A DNA stretch of 64,000 bases from Ensifer oleiphilus (GTDB taxonomy: Bacteria; Pseudomonadota; Alphaproteobacteria; Rhizobiales; Rhizobiaceae). The stretch spans positions 310,001-374,000 of the forward strand of contig NZ_JABWDU010000001.1 of assembly GCF_013371465.1 (NCBI RefSeq), in the 5' to 3' direction. Each line of letters begins with the position of its first letter. Position 1 is the stretch's first letter. The notes below the pieces were generated by a model that worked only from the letters and a program-made list of their open reading frames with translations, did no database searches and was not told the origin of the DNA. The position numbers and the translations under genes were made by a program. This document shows positions 41,517 to 51,933 of the stretch, piece after piece.

Positions 41517-41943
41517 GAAATCCTCACGTGCTGGGAGGTCCGCAGGCGAAAACCTGCGGCGAACGCATTTCACAATGTGGGTGAAACTCCATCATGGAGC
41601 GCCAGATGCCGACCGGCATTAAGGAGGCTGCCCGTCCCCTGGGGAACGGCTTTCTCATGGTCTTGAATAGACGAGCAAATCTTAAGATAGGCCCAACGCA
41701 ACGGCTAATTCATGCCCTGCTCATGGAGAATCTGGACGCAAAGTTTTACCTCCGCGACAAAGACTGTCCGGATTGCGCAAAGGCGGGCGACGGGGGGATT
41801 TTCAACAAGGCCACCCGCTTGAGGTGGAGCTTTCAGTTCGGCAGCTTCGGGAAGGCGCGTCGCACCATACGGCTTTAACACAACGATCGCCAAGGCATGC
41901 CGCGACGAGAAAACTGGCGATGGGCTGCCTGCGCCGAAAGGCA

Positions 41944-41984
41944 GAGCTTGAAGTGCGATCAACGAGGGATCGCACTTCAAGCTC
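41944..41984. repeat. Perfect 17-bp inverted repeat in the mcp-rbsK interval
   Basis: Two perfect 17-base arms (41944-41960, starting GAGCTTGAAG, and 41968-41984) flank a 7-base loop, 12 bases after the rbsK stop on the minus strand. No T-run follows in either direction. It could stabilise the 3' end of the rbsK transcript or end it with Rho. The rest of the 480-base interval 41517-41996 contains the chemoreceptor promoter region and a weak plus-strand reading frame (41594-41878) with no family I recognise. Confidence 0.6.
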
Positions 41985-41996
41985 GAAGCGGCGAGG

Positions 41997-42896
41997 TCAG
42001 ATGCGCGGCTCTACTTCCGAGGCGAGCGGGATCGATGGCTGTGCACCCCGCTTGAGGCAGGCTAGCGATCCGGCAACGGCGGCGCGGCGGAGCGCGTCGG
42101 GAAATGCGAGCTTCTCGTCGAGACTTGCGGCGAGATAGCCGCAGAACGTATCGCCGGCGCCGACGGTATCGACCGGATCGATCTTCAGGCCGCGGGCGCG
42201 ATGGACCTCGCCCTCGTGCACGGCGACGACGCCTTCGGCACCCAGCGTGACGATAACCGTATGACCGGTTTCGGCATGCAGTTTCTTCATCGCCTCTTCC
42301 CGCTCGGCGCTTTCGATGCCGGTCTTGCCGGCCAGAAGTTCGAACTCCGTCTCGTTGGCGATGACGATATCGGCCAATCTGCCGAGACGTGCGGCCTCTG
42401 GGGTCAGGGGCGCGATGTTGATGACCGAGCGGATGCCCTTGCGCCGCGCCTCGCCGAGCGCCTTTTCCACCGACGCCGCCGGTATTTCCAGCTGCAGCAT
42501 CAAGGTATCGCCGGCGTGCATGCCATCGACTGCGGCAACGGCGTCAGCTTCGTTGACGGTCGCGTTGGCGCTGGCAACGACGACGATGACATTCTCGCCG
42601 TCATCGCCGACGAGGATGTGGGCCGTCCCTGTCGGCTCGTCCACCGTTTTGGTGAGCGACAGATCGGCGCCAGCTTCCTTCAGCAGTTCGAGCGCACCAT
42701 CGGCAAAGCTGTCCGAGCCGACGGCGCCGGCCATATGAACGATGGCGCCGGCGCGCCGGGCGGCCAGCGCCTGGTTGGCGCCCTTGCCGCCGGCGGCGGT
42801 CGAAAAACCCGATCCGGCAACGGTTTCACCCGGTTTGGGCAGGCGCGCGGTCGTGGCGATCAGGTCCATGTTGATAGACCCAAAAACAGTGATCAT
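41997..42896 (-). CDS. rbsK: Ribokinase (PfkB family)
   Basis: A 299-residue sugar kinase that phosphorylates ribose to ribose-5-phosphate. The N-terminal MITVFGSINMDLIATTARLP and the GGKGANQA motif bind sugar. The C-terminal PfkB signature TVGAGDTFCGYLAASL carries the catalytic base Asp249. The start at 42896 is chosen by alignment to the family; the open frame extends far upstream into rmuC. It follows rmuC by about 50 bases and lacks any linked rbsABC transporter here. Confidence 0.9.
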   Translation of the reverse strand: MITVFGSINMDLIATTARLPKPGETVAGSGFSTAAGGKGANQALAARRAGAIVHMAGAVGSDSFADGALELLKEAGADLSLTKTVDEPTGTAHILVGDDGENVIVVVASANATVNEADAVAAVDGMHAGDTLMLQLEIPAASVEKALGEARRKGIRSVINIAPLTPEAARLGRLADIVIANETEFELLAGKTGIESAEREEAMKKLHAETGHTVIVTLGAEGVVAVHEGEVHRARGLKIDPVDTVGAGDTFCGYLAASLDEKLAFPDALRRAAVAGSLACLKRGAQPSIPLASEVEPRI

Positions 42897-42948
42897 GTGA
42901 GGATGTCCCGTCGATTTGCTGATTTTGGCCGGAGAGTGCCCGAGACCG

Positions 42949-44139
42949 TCAGTCCTCGTCAACCACCCTGAGCCGCAATTGCCCGACGCGACCGTCGACG
43001 GCGTGGCGCGGTTCTTCCGGTCGCGTCGCACCTTCCGCCTCGAGTTCCAGCGCTTCGATCTTGGCGCCGCGGCGGGAAAGCTTGCCCGAGGAGATGAGTA
43101 TCTCTTCGACATCCTTCTGGCTCATGGCGAAGTGGCCCTGCAGCTTGCGTACCCTTTCGTCGAGGCGTGTCAGGTCCTCCATCAGTCGCGCGACCTCGCC
43201 CTGGATGAGATGCGCCTGCTCGCGCATGCGGGCGTCCCGCAGGATCGACTGGATAACCTGGATCGACAGCAGCAGCAGCGATGGCGAGACGATGACGATG
43301 CGCTGCCGGTGCGCTTTCTGGACGATCGCTTCGAAGTGCTCGTGAATCTCGGCGAAGATCGATTCGGAGGGAACGAAGAGGAAAGCCGTCTCCTGCGTCT
43401 CGCCGGGGATCAGGTATTTGCTGGCGATATCGCGGACATGCACCTCCATGTCGCGGCGGAAGAGCTGCACCATCTGCTGGCGCCGCTCCGGGGCGGCCGC
43501 GTCGCGCATGCCGTTCCAGGCTTCGAGCGGAAACTTTGCGTCGATCACCAGCGGCGGCTGGTCGTTGGGCATGCGGATGGTGCAATCCGGGCGGGCACCG
43601 TTGGAAAGTGTCGTCTGGAAGGCAAAGGCCCCCATCGGCAGGCCGTCGGCGACGATCGTTTCCATGCGCGACTGGCCGAAGGCACCGCGCGTCTGCTTGT
43701 TCGTTAGGATGGCCTGCAGCCCGGCCATGTCCTTTGCCAGAGACTGGATGTTGTTCTGGGCGGTGTCGATCACCGCCAGGCGCTCCTGCAGTCGCCGCAG
43801 GTTTTCATGCGTCGCCTTGGTCTGTTCGCTGATCGAGGCGCCAATCCGATGTGTCATGCCGTCGATCCGCTGGCTCAGCGTCTGGTTCAACTCCGCCTGG
43901 CGGGTGCCGAAAACGTCGGCCATGGCCGCGATCCGGCCCTGCATTTCCGTCTGCGCTGCCAGAAGCATGGCCATCTGTTCATGGCGTTCGTCGTCACCCG
44001 CCCTGCGCCGCCGAGAAGCCGACATCAGCACGAGGCCGACTGCGAGCGCCGCCAGGATCATGCAGAGATAAGCGACGGTCACGGGTGTTGTGCCGATGAG
44101 AAAAACGGGCTGATCGAGCGAAATGGGCGCAGGTTCCAT
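42949..44139 (-). CDS. rmuC: DNA recombination protein RmuC
   Basis: A 396-residue protein with one N-terminal membrane segment (about 18-40), a long coiled coil (about 50-150) and the RmuC domain (about 160-355), which has a PD-(D/E)XK nuclease-like core including the [20 protein letters not shown] stretch. RmuC limits inversions between short inverted repeats in E. coli. It is upstream of rbsK on the minus strand and divergent from def, with a 153-base gap. The pairing with rbsK has no clear functional meaning. Confidence 0.92.
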   Translation of the reverse strand: MEPAPISLDQPVFLIGTTPVTVAYLCMILAALAVGLVLMSASRRRRAGDDERHEQMAMLLAAQTEMQGRIAAMADVFGTRQAELNQTLSQRIDGMTHRIGASISEQTKATHENLRRLQERLAVIDTAQNNIQSLAKDMAGLQAILTNKQTRGAFGQSRMETIVADGLPMGAFAFQTTLSNGARPDCTIRMPNDQPPLVIDAKFPLEAWNGMRDAAAPERRQQMVQLFRRDMEVHVRDIASKYLIPGETQETAFLFVPSESIFAEIHEHFEAIVQKAHRQRIVIVSPSLLLLSIQVIQSILRDARMREQAHLIQGEVARLMEDLTRLDERVRKLQGHFAMSQKDVEEILISSGKLSRRGAKIEALELEAEGATRPEEPRHAVDGRVGQLRLRVVDED

Positions 44140-44292
44140 GCGGCGAGCCTAACAGATTCTCTTTTGAAGACTAGATCAAACCAAGAACATTCGCGTCGAG
44201 CGGTTAACGAGATCCGGGCATTGGCGCTGAGCACTTGGGAGTGCGCGCCAATTTTCTTGCACCGGCAAGGAAAGATCGGTTATGGGAGCAAT

Positions 44293-44817
44293 ATGACGAT
44301 CAAGCCGCTAATCATTCTCCCCGATCCTGTCCTGCGTCAGGTCTCGACCCCGATCGAAACCATCGACGCCGACATCCGTCGCCTGGCCGACGACATGCTC
44401 GAGACCATGTATGATGCCCCGGGTATCGGGCTCGCCGCCATCCAGATCGGCGTGGCGAAGCGCATGTTGGTGCTCGACGTCTCCAAGGAAGGCGACGAGA
44501 AGACCCCGCACGTCTTCATCAATCCCGAGATTGTCGCTTCGTCCGACGACTTCTCGGTCTATGAGGAAGGCTGCCTTTCCATTCCGGATTATTATGCCGA
44601 AGTGGAGCGCCCGGCGGAGGTGACCGTCAAGCATCTCGATCGTGACGGCAAGGAACAGATCGTCAAGGCCGATGGCCTGCTTGCGACCTGCCTGCAGCAC
44701 GAGATCGATCACCTGAACGGCGTACTGTTCATCGACCATATCTCCAAGCTCAAGCGCGACATGGTGATCCGCCGGTTCACCAAGGCCGCCAAGACCCGCG
44801 GCGCCAAGGCGATCTGA
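44293..44817 (+). CDS. def: Peptide deformylase
   Basis: A 174-residue metalloenzyme removing formyl from new proteins. All three motifs are present: [15 protein letters not shown] with Cys94, and HEIDH with His136, Glu137 and His140. Starts at the ATG at 44293 after GGGAGC; an upstream frame overlaps rmuC in the other direction and is a shadow. It is followed by fmt and truA, the common def-fmt gene pair. Confidence 0.97.
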   Translation: MTIKPLIILPDPVLRQVSTPIETIDADIRRLADDMLETMYDAPGIGLAAIQIGVAKRMLVLDVSKEGDEKTPHVFINPEIVASSDDFSVYEEGCLSIPDYYAEVERPAEVTVKHLDRDGKEQIVKADGLLATCLQHEIDHLNGVLFIDHISKLKRDMVIRRFTKAAKTRGAKAI

Positions 44818-44869
44818 TCCCCGAGCAAAGGGCGGCAGCAGCGCTTTGTCATTGAAGGGCTTGATTTGA

Positions 44870-44922
44870 GGCGCGTAAACCCGTTTGAAGGGGCCTGATT
44901 TCAAACGGTCGGAGTACGCGCC
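44870..44922 (+). promoter_or_regulatory. Two-tier stem structure enclosing the fmt ribosome binding site
   Basis: GGCGCGTA (44870-44877) pairs perfectly with TACGCGCC (44915-44922), enclosing a second hairpin, CCGTTTGAA (44881-44889) with TTCAAACGG (44900-44908). The ribosome binding site GGAG (44911-44914) is in the bulge between the inner and outer 3' arms, and the TTG start of fmt directly follows the outer arm. Formed, the structure would limit translation of fmt. It may respond to def transcription or translation; no ligand class is recognised. Confidence 0.45.
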
Positions 44923-45858
44923 TTGTCGCTTCGCATCATCTTCATGGGAACACCGGAGTTTTCCGTGCCGACGCTGGCAGCCCTTGCGGGCGCCGGTCAC
45001 CAGATCGTTGCCGTCTATACCCAACCGCCAAGGCCGGGCGGACGCCGGGGCCTCGATCTGCAGAAATCGCCGGTGCACCAGGCGGCAGAGCTGCTCGGCA
45101 TTCCCGTGCTGACCCCCGTTAATTTCAAGGACGAGGCCGACCGACAGACGTTTCGCGAATTCGATGCGGATGTCGCCGTCGTCGTCGCCTATGGCCTGTT
45201 GCTGCCCGAGGCGATCCTCACCGGAACGCGGCTCGGCTGTTACAACGGCCACGCATCGCTGCTGCCGCGCTGGCGCGGTGCGGCTCCGATCCAGCGCGCC
45301 ATCATGGCTGGCGACCATGAGACCGGCATGATGGTGATGAAGATGGACAAGGGGCTCGACACCGGCCCGGTCGCGCTCACCAAGACGGTGCAGATCGGCG
45401 AGGCGATGACATCAGGCGAGCTGCACGACAAGCTGATGCAGGTCGGCGCGACGCTGATGAAGGAGGCGATCGGCAAGCTCGAAGCCGACGATCTGCCACT
45501 AACCGCGCAACCCGAGGAAGGCGTCGTCTACGCCCAAAAAATCAGCAAGGCCGAGACCCGTATCGAATTTGCCAAGAGCGCGCGCGAAGTGCACGACCAC
45601 ATTCGCGGCCTGTCGCCCTTTCCCGGTGCCTGGTTCGAGCTTGAGATCGCCGGCAAGCCGGAGCGCGTTAAGGTTCTGAATTCTGAGCGTGTGGCGGCCG
45701 AAGGACCTGCAGGAACCATGCTCGACGACCACTTGACCATTGCCTGTGGCGAAGGGGCCGTTCGGCCGACGCGGCTGCAGCGGGCAGGCGGCAAGGCGCT
45801 TGGGCTTGCCGACTTCCTGCGCGGAACACCTGTTGCCGTCGGCACGAGGATCGGCTGA
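44923..45858 (+). CDS. fmt: Methionyl-tRNA formyltransferase
   Basis: A 311-residue enzyme that formylates initiator methionyl-tRNA using 10-formyl-tetrahydrofolate. The N-terminal [20 protein letters not shown] and the active-site region around Asn108 to His110 with [17 protein letters not shown] are typical. The C-terminal OB-like domain (about 205-311) binds tRNA. The start is a TTG with GGAG eight bases upstream, enclosed in a leader stem. The stop overlaps the truA start by one base. Confidence 0.95.
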   Translation: MSLRIIFMGTPEFSVPTLAALAGAGHQIVAVYTQPPRPGGRRGLDLQKSPVHQAAELLGIPVLTPVNFKDEADRQTFREFDADVAVVVAYGLLLPEAILTGTRLGCYNGHASLLPRWRGAAPIQRAIMAGDHETGMMVMKMDKGLDTGPVALTKTVQIGEAMTSGELHDKLMQVGATLMKEAIGKLEADDLPLTAQPEEGVVYAQKISKAETRIEFAKSAREVHDHIRGLSPFPGAWFELEIAGKPERVKVLNSERVAAEGPAGTMLDDHLTIACGEGAVRPTRLQRAGGKALGLADFLRGTPVAVGTRIG

Positions 45859-46601
45859 TGCCGCGTTTTCGGCTGACCGTCGAATATGACGGCTCGAATT
45901 ATGTCGGCTGGCAGCGGCAGGACAACGGCGCCTCCGTCCAGGGCGCCATCGAAAAGGCGATCCTGTCCCTGACCGGGGAAACCGTCTCGATCCGCGGTGC
46001 CGGGCGCACCGATTCCGGGGTCCATGCCGTCGGCCAGGTGGCGCATGCGGACCTCACGCGCCAGTGGAAGCCCCACACGCTGCGCAACGCCCTGAACGCC
46101 CATCTGGGCATGGCCGGCGAGGGCGTCTCGATCCTCGAGGCCGAGGAGGTCACAGACGCCTTCGATGCGCGGTTTTCGGCGCTGCGTCGCCACTACCTCT
46201 ATCGCATCATCTGTCGGCCGTCGCGGCTGGCTCTGGAGGAGAAACGCGCCTGGTGGGTGACGAAGCCGCTCGATCACGAGGCGATGCACGAAGGCGCGCA
46301 GCGGCTCGTCGGTCATCACGACTTCACCACCTTCCGCTCCGTCCATTGTCAGGCGACGAGCCCGATGCGCACGCTCGATCGGCTGGACGTGACCCGCACC
46401 GGCAATCTGATCGAGATTCGCGCCACGGCCCAGAGCTTCCTGCACAATCAGATCCGCTCGTTTGCCGGCTCGCTGAAGCTGGTGGGCGAGGGCAAATGGA
46501 CGCCGGACGACCTGCAGGCGGCGCTCGAAGCGCGCGATCGCAAGGCCTGCGGCCCGGTGGCGCCGCCCGACGGGCTCTATTTCATGCAGGTCGATTACTG
46601 A
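45858..46601 (+). CDS. truA: tRNA pseudouridine(38-40) synthase
   Basis: A 247-residue pseudouridine synthase for positions 38 to 40 of the anticodon arm. The catalytic Asp52 is in [16 protein letters not shown], and the HDFTTFRS and later [20 protein letters not shown] motifs are typical. It starts on the last base of the fmt stop (TGATG), so translation is coupled. It ends 43 bases before the convergent membrane protein gene. Confidence 0.95.
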   Translation: MPRFRLTVEYDGSNYVGWQRQDNGASVQGAIEKAILSLTGETVSIRGAGRTDSGVHAVGQVAHADLTRQWKPHTLRNALNAHLGMAGEGVSILEAEEVTDAFDARFSALRRHYLYRIICRPSRLALEEKRAWWVTKPLDHEAMHEGAQRLVGHHDFTTFRSVHCQATSPMRTLDRLDVTRTGNLIEIRATAQSFLHNQIRSFAGSLKLVGEGKWTPDDLQAALEARDRKACGPVAPPDGLYFMQVDY

Positions 46602-46644
46602 GAAAGAGACCGCCGCGCGGACGTCGAGGTTGGCGTACTGTTTG

Positions 46645-47241
46645 TCAGCTCGGGATCAGGCCGAAAAACCGCTGCAGCAATTCACCCAACATCATCGACG
46701 GCAGCAGGAAGAGTGCCGTCAGCGCCGTGGCCAGCAGGGTCTGGTTTCCGGTGATGATGCGCATCAGCCGGAAGAGCACACCAATGCTGACGAAGAGAAG
46801 CACCAGCCAGATCAGGCTCGTCAGCCCCTCGCTGCCGGGAATGACGAGGCGGATCGCGGCCGGCACCGCCATCGCGTAGGACAGCGGTACGGACAGCCAG
46901 TTGGTGGTGACGACGATCGGCACGACGGCGGCGGCAAAACCGAGTGGGCGCGCAAGCATGAAAATCAGCACGAGTGGCAGCAGCCAGCTGACGAGATCGA
47001 CGACCAGAAGCTTGACGACGAAGCCGAAACCGACCGTAGTTCCCGACGGCATCGCCGAGAGGTAATAAAGCCGCCAGGACGCCCAGGTGACGGCGATCGC
47101 CGGCAGGCACCAGAGCATCGCCGCAAACGAGCGCCAGAGGCCGCTCTCGCTGAAATCGAGCCAGCGGAACCCTTCGCCATTGCCCTGGATCAGCAGCCAG
47201 AGCCCCTTGATATAGGCGAGAACCTCCTCAAGCAGCGGCAT
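46645..47241 (-). CDS. Conserved membrane protein of unknown function
   Basis: A 198-residue protein with about five transmembrane segments (near 38-58, 70-95, 100-122, 135-160 and 168-190). I recognise no catalytic or transport motif. The start overlaps the dapE stop by 14 bases on the same strand, so it is co-transcribed and probably translationally coupled with dapE. A protein like it follows dapE in other rhizobia as far as I recall. Role in lysine or envelope synthesis is only an inference from context. Confidence 0.75.
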   Translation of the reverse strand: MPLLEEVLAYIKGLWLLIQGNGEGFRWLDFSESGLWRSFAAMLWCLPAIAVTWASWRLYYLSAMPSGTTVGFGFVVKLLVVDLVSWLLPLVLIFMLARPLGFAAAVVPIVVTTNWLSVPLSYAMAVPAAIRLVIPGSEGLTSLIWLVLLFVSIGVLFRLMRIITGNQTLLATALTALFLLPSMMLGELLQRFFGLIPS

Positions 47242-48421
47242 GGCCGAACCAGCTGGAGATGAAGGTTTCGTAGATTTGCGTCAGCGTTTCGAGGTCGGCG
47301 ACGGCGACGCGCTCGTCGACCATGTGCATGGTCTGGCCGACAAGGCCGAATTCGACGACGGGGCAATAGTCTTTGATGAAGCGCGCGTCCGAAGTGCCGC
47401 CGGTGGTCGAAAGCTTCGGCTGCTTTCCGGTGACCGTTTCGACGGCGCCCGACAGCGATGAGATCAGCGCATTGTTGCGTGTCAGGAAGACATGGCTAGG
47501 CCGCTCGTTCCAGGTGATGTCGTATCGGACCGGATCGCGGCCTGGTCGCAATGCGCCGTCGGCCGCCGCGCGGTCGAGCCGGGCGATGATCTCTGCCATC
47601 AGGCTATCGGCGGTCCAGGTGTCGTTGAAGCGGATGTTGAAGGCGGCACTTGCCTTTGCCGGGATGACGTTGACGGCGCCGTTGCCGACGTCGATCGTCG
47701 TCACTTCCAGGTTCGACGGCTGGAAGTTTTCCGTGCCGGCGTCGAAGGGCGGGTCCATCAGCGCCTGGGTCAATTGCAGGATGCCACGCACCGGGCTGTC
47801 GGCGAGATGCGGATAGGCGGCATGGCCTTGAACGCCGTGGACGGTGATCCGGCCCGAAAGCGAGCCGCGCCGGCCGATCTTGATCATGTCGCCGAGCCGG
47901 TCCGGGTTGGTCGGTTCGCCGACAAGGCAGGCATCCCAGCGCTCGCCTTTGGCGGCCGCCCAGTCGAGAAGTTTCGTCGTGCCGTTGATCGCAGGTCCTT
48001 CCTCGTCGCCGGTGATGAGGAAGGAGACCGAGCCCTTCGGCAACCCATGCTTTTCGATATGGCGGGCGACGGCTGCGACGAAGCAGGCAATGCCGCCCTT
48101 CATGTCGACGGCGCCGCGGCCATACATTTCGCCGCCGGCGACGTCGGCCGAGAAGGGGCCGTGGGTCCATGCACTCTCATCGCCAACCGGCACCACATCG
48201 GTATGGCCGGCAAACATCAGGTGTGGGCCATCGCTGCCGAGCCGGGCATAGAGGTTCTCGATATCGGGCGTGCCCGCTTCTGTCGCTGTGACTCGGTCGA
48301 CGGTAAAGCCGAGTGGCTTCAGCATCGCTTCGAGCGCGGAGAGCGCGCCGCCTTCGGCAGGGGTAACGGAGGGGCAACGGATGAGGGTGGCGAGATTGGC
48401 GATCGGATCGGTCGAGGTCAT
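47228..48421 (-). CDS. dapE: Succinyl-diaminopimelate desuccinylase
   Basis: A 397-residue M20 metallopeptidase-like enzyme producing LL-diaminopimelate for lysine and peptidoglycan. Zinc ligands are in AGHTDVVP (His73), [10 protein letters not shown] (bridging Asp) and TGDEEGPAI (the Glu pair), with the dimerisation domain in the middle (about 180-295). The ATG at 48421 gives a full-length protein with no better alternative start. It overlaps the downstream membrane gene. dapD, an earlier enzyme in the same pathway, is 10 kb away at 58.5 kb. Confidence 0.95.
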   Translation of the reverse strand: MTSTDPIANLATLIRCPSVTPAEGGALSALEAMLKPLGFTVDRVTATEAGTPDIENLYARLGSDGPHLMFAGHTDVVPVGDESAWTHGPFSADVAGGEMYGRGAVDMKGGIACFVAAVARHIEKHGLPKGSVSFLITGDEEGPAINGTTKLLDWAAAKGERWDACLVGEPTNPDRLGDMIKIGRRGSLSGRITVHGVQGHAAYPHLADSPVRGILQLTQALMDPPFDAGTENFQPSNLEVTTIDVGNGAVNVIPAKASAAFNIRFNDTWTADSLMAEIIARLDRAAADGALRPGRDPVRYDITWNERPSHVFLTRNNALISSLSGAVETVTGKQPKLSTTGGTSDARFIKDYCPVVEFGLVGQTMHMVDERVAVADLETLTQIYETFISSWFGHAAA

Positions 48422-48513
48422 GTAGCGATATGCCGTCTGCGTGGCGCTTAGGCCAATGGGATTGAGCGTGCTGGTTTATCCGATCGTTGCGCGGCTGTCA
48501 CGCAGGATGCAAC

Positions 48514-48580
48514 GCGGCGCTGCACCGGGGGCGGAGGTGCAGCGCCGCAGCGTCAGCGGGCCGGATTGGATCCGGCCCGC
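48514..48580. other. Two strong hairpins between the RND gene and dapE
   Basis: A perfect 13-bp hairpin (GCGGCGCTGCACC at 48514-48526 with 48536-48548) is followed by a 10-bp hairpin (GCGGGCCGGA at 48556-48565 with 48571-48580). Both lie after the stop of the RND gene and before the dapE start on the minus strand. There is no T-run. They probably end or protect the RND transcript and separate it from dapE. Confidence 0.6.
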
Positions 48581-48607
48581 CCGAAACGCATATGGGGCAG
48601 GGTTACC

Positions 48608-51600
48608 TCATTCTCCGGGTGCGAGATGAGGCGCTTCGATATGCGCTCCGGCGTGCTTCAAAGGCCGCTCGCCCGAAAGCTTGCGGATCAGCACGTAGAA
48701 CACCGGGGTCATGAAGATCCCGAAGGCGGTGACGCCGATCATGCCGGCAAAGACCGCAACCCCCATGGCCGAGCGCATTTCCGCGCCGGCACCGGTGGAG
48801 ATCACCAGGGGCACGACACCCATGATGAACGCCATCGATGTCATCAAGATCGGACGCAGCCGCAGCCGGCTGGCCTCGATCGCCGCCTGGACGGCGTTGC
48901 TGCCGGATAGTTCCAGTTCGCGTGCGAACTCGACGATCAGGATCGCGTTCTTGGCCGATAATCCGACGAGCACGATCAAGCCGATCTGGGTGAAGACGTT
49001 GTTGTCGCCTCCCGTCAGCCAGACGCCGGCGAGCGCGGCCATGATACCCATCGGCACGATCAGGATGATCGCGATCGGCAGCGTCAGGCTCTCATACTGG
49101 GCGGCAAGCACCAGATAGACCAAGAGCAGCGCCAGCGGGAAGACGAGCATGCCCGAATTGCCGGCAAGGATCTGCTGGTAGGTGAGGTCCGTCCACTCGA
49201 AGGCGATGCCCGGCGGCAGCGTTTCGGCTGCGATCTTCTCGATTGCCGCCTGGGCCTGGCCCGAGGAGAAGCCCGGTGCCGGTCCGCCGTTGATATCGGC
49301 CGACAGGAAGCCGTTGTAACGGATCGCCCGCTCGGCGCCGACCGCCTGCTCGACCTTCAAGAGCGCCGACAGCGGGATCATCTCGCCCGATTGCGACCGC
49401 ACCTTCAGCTTGCCGATGTCGTCGGCATGGCTGCGGTAGTTGGCATCGGCCTGGACGCGGACGCTGTAGGTGCGGCCGAAAGCGTTGAAGTCGTTGACGT
49501 AGAGCGAACCCAGATAGATCTGCAGCGTCTCGAAGACATCGGTCACCTCGACGCCGAGCTGGCGCGCCTTGACGCGGTCGAGATCGGCATAGAGCTGCGG
49601 CACGTTGATCTGGAAGCTCGAATAGATGCCGGCCAGTTCCGGCGTCTGGTAGGCCTTGGCAAGGAACGCCTTGGTGGCCTCGTCGAGCGCCTGGTAGCCG
49701 AGGCCGTTCTTGTCCTCGATCTGCAGTTTGAAGCCGCCGGTGGTGCCGAGACCCTGGACGGGCGGCGGCGGGAACATGGCGATGAAGGCATCCTGGATCG
49801 CGCCGAATTCCTGGTTCAACTGCATGGCGATCGCCCCGCCCGAAAGTTCGGGCGTCGTGCGCTCCTCGAACGGCTTCAGCGCCACGAAGACGATGCCGGA
49901 GTTCGACGAGTTGGTGAAGCCGTTGATCGAGAGGCCCGGGAAGGCGATGGCGTTTTCGACGCCGGGATGCTTGAGCGCAATATCGCTCATGCGGCGGATC
50001 ACGTCTTCCGAGCGGTCAAGGGTTGCTGCATCCGGCAGCTGGGCAAAACCGATCAGATACTGCTTGTCCTGGGCCGGCACGAAGCCGCCGGGAACGGCGC
50101 GGAAGAGCACGAAGGTAACGCCGAGCAGCAGGACATAGACGCCCATGATCAGCGACTTGCGCGTCAGGATGCGGCCGACGCCGCGGCCATAGGCTTCCGA
50201 GCTCCGACCGAAGAACCGATTGAAGCCACGGAAGAACCAGCCGAACACCTTGTCCATGGCACGGGTCAGCCAGTCCTTCGGCGCGTGGTGATCGCGAAGG
50301 AGCAGGGCTGCCAAGGCCGGGGAGAGCGTCAGCGAGTTGATAGCGGAGATCACCGTCGAGATCGCGATCGTCAGTGCGAACTGGCGATAGAACTGCCCGG
50401 TGAGGCCGGTGATGAAGGCGAGCGGCACGAAAACGGCGACGAGCACCAGCGCAATGGCGATGATCGGCCCCGATACTTCCTGCATCGCGCGGTAGGTCGC
50501 CTGGATTGGCGACAGGCCCTGCTCGATGTTGCGCTCGACGTTTTCGACCACGACGATGGCGTCGTCGACGACGATGCCGATCGCCAGCACCAGGCCGAAC
50601 AGGCTGAGTGCGTTGATCGAGAAGCCGAAGACGTACATCACCGCGAAGGTACCGACGATCGAGACGGGAACGGCAACGAGCGGGATGATCGAGGCGCGCC
50701 AGGTCTGCAGGAAGACGATGACGACGATGACGACCAGCGCGATCGCTTCGAGCAGGGTATGGATGACCGACTCGATCGAGGCTCGCACGAACTGCGTCGT
50801 GTCGTAGACGATCTCGTAGTCGACGCCTTCGGGCATGGTCAGCTTCAGCTCGGCCATGGCCTTGTGGACGTTTTCCGAGATCTGGATCGCGTTCGAGCCC
50901 GGCGCCTGGAAGACGCCCATGCCGACGGCGGCCTTGTTGTCGAGCAGCGAGCGCAGCGAGTAGTCGGCAGCGCCCATTTCGACGCGCGCGACGTCGCCGA
51001 GGCGGGTCACTTCGCCGCCGGCGCCGGACTTGACGACGATGTCGGCAAAGTCCTCAGGCGTCTGCAGGCGGCCTTGCGCATTGACGGAAAGCTGCAGGTC
51101 GAGGCCCGGAACCGATGGCGAGGCACCGATAACGCCGGCAGCCGCCTGGACGTTCTGCGCCCGGATGGCGTTGGCGACGTCGCTTGCCGCAAGACCGCGC
51201 TCGGCCGCCTTCTGCGGGTCGATCCAGATGCGCATCGAATAGTCGCCGCCACCGAAGATCTGAACCTGGCCGACACCTTCGATGCGCGCCAGGCGATCCT
51301 TGACATTGAGCACGCCGTAATTGCGCAGGTAGTTGATGTCGTACTGACCGTTGGGCGACAGCAGATGCACCACGAGCGTCAGGTCCGGCGAACTCTTGAC
51401 GGTGGTGACGCCGAGACGGCGCACTTCCTCAGGCAGGCGCGGTTCGGCCTGCGACACGCGGTTCTGGATCAACTGCTGGGCCTGGTCCGGGTCGGTGCCG
51501 AGTTCAAAGGTGACGGTCAGCGTCATCAGACCATCGGCCGTCGCCTGGCTTTGCATGTAGAGCATGCCTTCGACGCCGTTGATCTGTTCTTCGAGCGGGG

Positions 51601-51793
51601 TTGCCACCGTCTCGGCGATAACAGCTGGGTTGGCGCCTGGGTACTGCGCCCGCACGACGATTTGCGGCGGCACGACTTCGGGATATTCGGAGATCGGCAG
51701 GCCGGTCATGCCGAGCAGGCCGCCCACGAAGATCAGGACCGAAAGAACGCCCGCGAAGACCGGGCGGTCGACGAAAAAGCGTGAGAAATTCAT
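48608..51793 (-). CDS. RND multidrug efflux transporter, inner membrane pump
   Basis: A 1061-residue AcrB/MexF-type pump (MNFSRFFVDRPVFAGVLSVL) with 12 transmembrane segments and two large periplasmic loops. The proton-relay aspartates are Asp410 and Asp411 in AIGIVVDDAIVVVENVERN. Overall it is closest in character to the MexF group (PISEYPEVVPPQIVVRAQYP). The ATG at 51793 follows AAGGGGG; an upstream extension to 51862 is unsupported. It is 140 bases after the membrane fusion gene on the same strand. No outer-membrane TolC-like gene is nearby, so it must use one encoded elsewhere. Confidence 0.93.
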   Translation of the reverse strand: MNFSRFFVDRPVFAGVLSVLIFVGGLLGMTGLPISEYPEVVPPQIVVRAQYPGANPAVIAETVATPLEEQINGVEGMLYMQSQATADGLMTLTVTFELGTDPDQAQQLIQNRVSQAEPRLPEEVRRLGVTTVKSSPDLTLVVHLLSPNGQYDINYLRNYGVLNVKDRLARIEGVGQVQIFGGGDYSMRIWIDPQKAAERGLAASDVANAIRAQNVQAAAGVIGASPSVPGLDLQLSVNAQGRLQTPEDFADIVVKSGAGGEVTRLGDVARVEMGAADYSLRSLLDNKAAVGMGVFQAPGSNAIQISENVHKAMAELKLTMPEGVDYEIVYDTTQFVRASIESVIHTLLEAIALVVIVVIVFLQTWRASIIPLVAVPVSIVGTFAVMYVFGFSINALSLFGLVLAIGIVVDDAIVVVENVERNIEQGLSPIQATYRAMQEVSGPIIAIALVLVAVFVPLAFITGLTGQFYRQFALTIAISTVISAINSLTLSPALAALLLRDHHAPKDWLTRAMDKVFGWFFRGFNRFFGRSSEAYGRGVGRILTRKSLIMGVYVLLLGVTFVLFRAVPGGFVPAQDKQYLIGFAQLPDAATLDRSEDVIRRMSDIALKHPGVENAIAFPGLSINGFTNSSNSGIVFVALKPFEERTTPELSGGAIAMQLNQEFGAIQDAFIAMFPPPPVQGLGTTGGFKLQIEDKNGLGYQALDEATKAFLAKAYQTPELAGIYSSFQINVPQLYADLDRVKARQLGVEVTDVFETLQIYLGSLYVNDFNAFGRTYSVRVQADANYRSHADDIGKLKVRSQSGEMIPLSALLKVEQAVGAERAIRYNGFLSADINGGPAPGFSSGQAQAAIEKIAAETLPPGIAFEWTDLTYQQILAGNSGMLVFPLALLLVYLVLAAQYESLTLPIAIILIVPMGIMAALAGVWLTGGDNNVFTQIGLIVLVGLSAKNAILIVEFARELELSGSNAVQAAIEASRLRLRPILMTSMAFIMGVVPLVISTGAGAEMRSAMGVAVFAGMIGVTAFGIFMTPVFYVLIRKLSGERPLKHAGAHIEAPHLAPGE

Positions 51794-51933
51794 TGACGTA
51801 TCCCCCTTGGGACGAGTTCGGGCAAACCTCCGGCAATCGCGGCAAGAACACTCGCCACGCACCGGGATTTGCTAAGTGATGTCTGGGCGGCCGATCCCGC
51901 CTCGGCGCGTGCCGAAGCGGGTGCCGTCATGTC

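Noticed and set aside
41594-41878. A 94-codon plus-strand open frame between the chemoreceptor and rbsK
   Set aside because: No ribosome binding site, no recognisable family and composition unlike nearby genes. It could be real but cannot be supported from sequence alone.
49391-51784. A 797-codon open frame on the plus strand opposite the RND pump gene
   Set aside because: It is an antisense shadow of a GC-rich gene. Its translation is rich in Arg, Asp and His with no family signature, and the minus-strand protein is an unmistakable RND pump.
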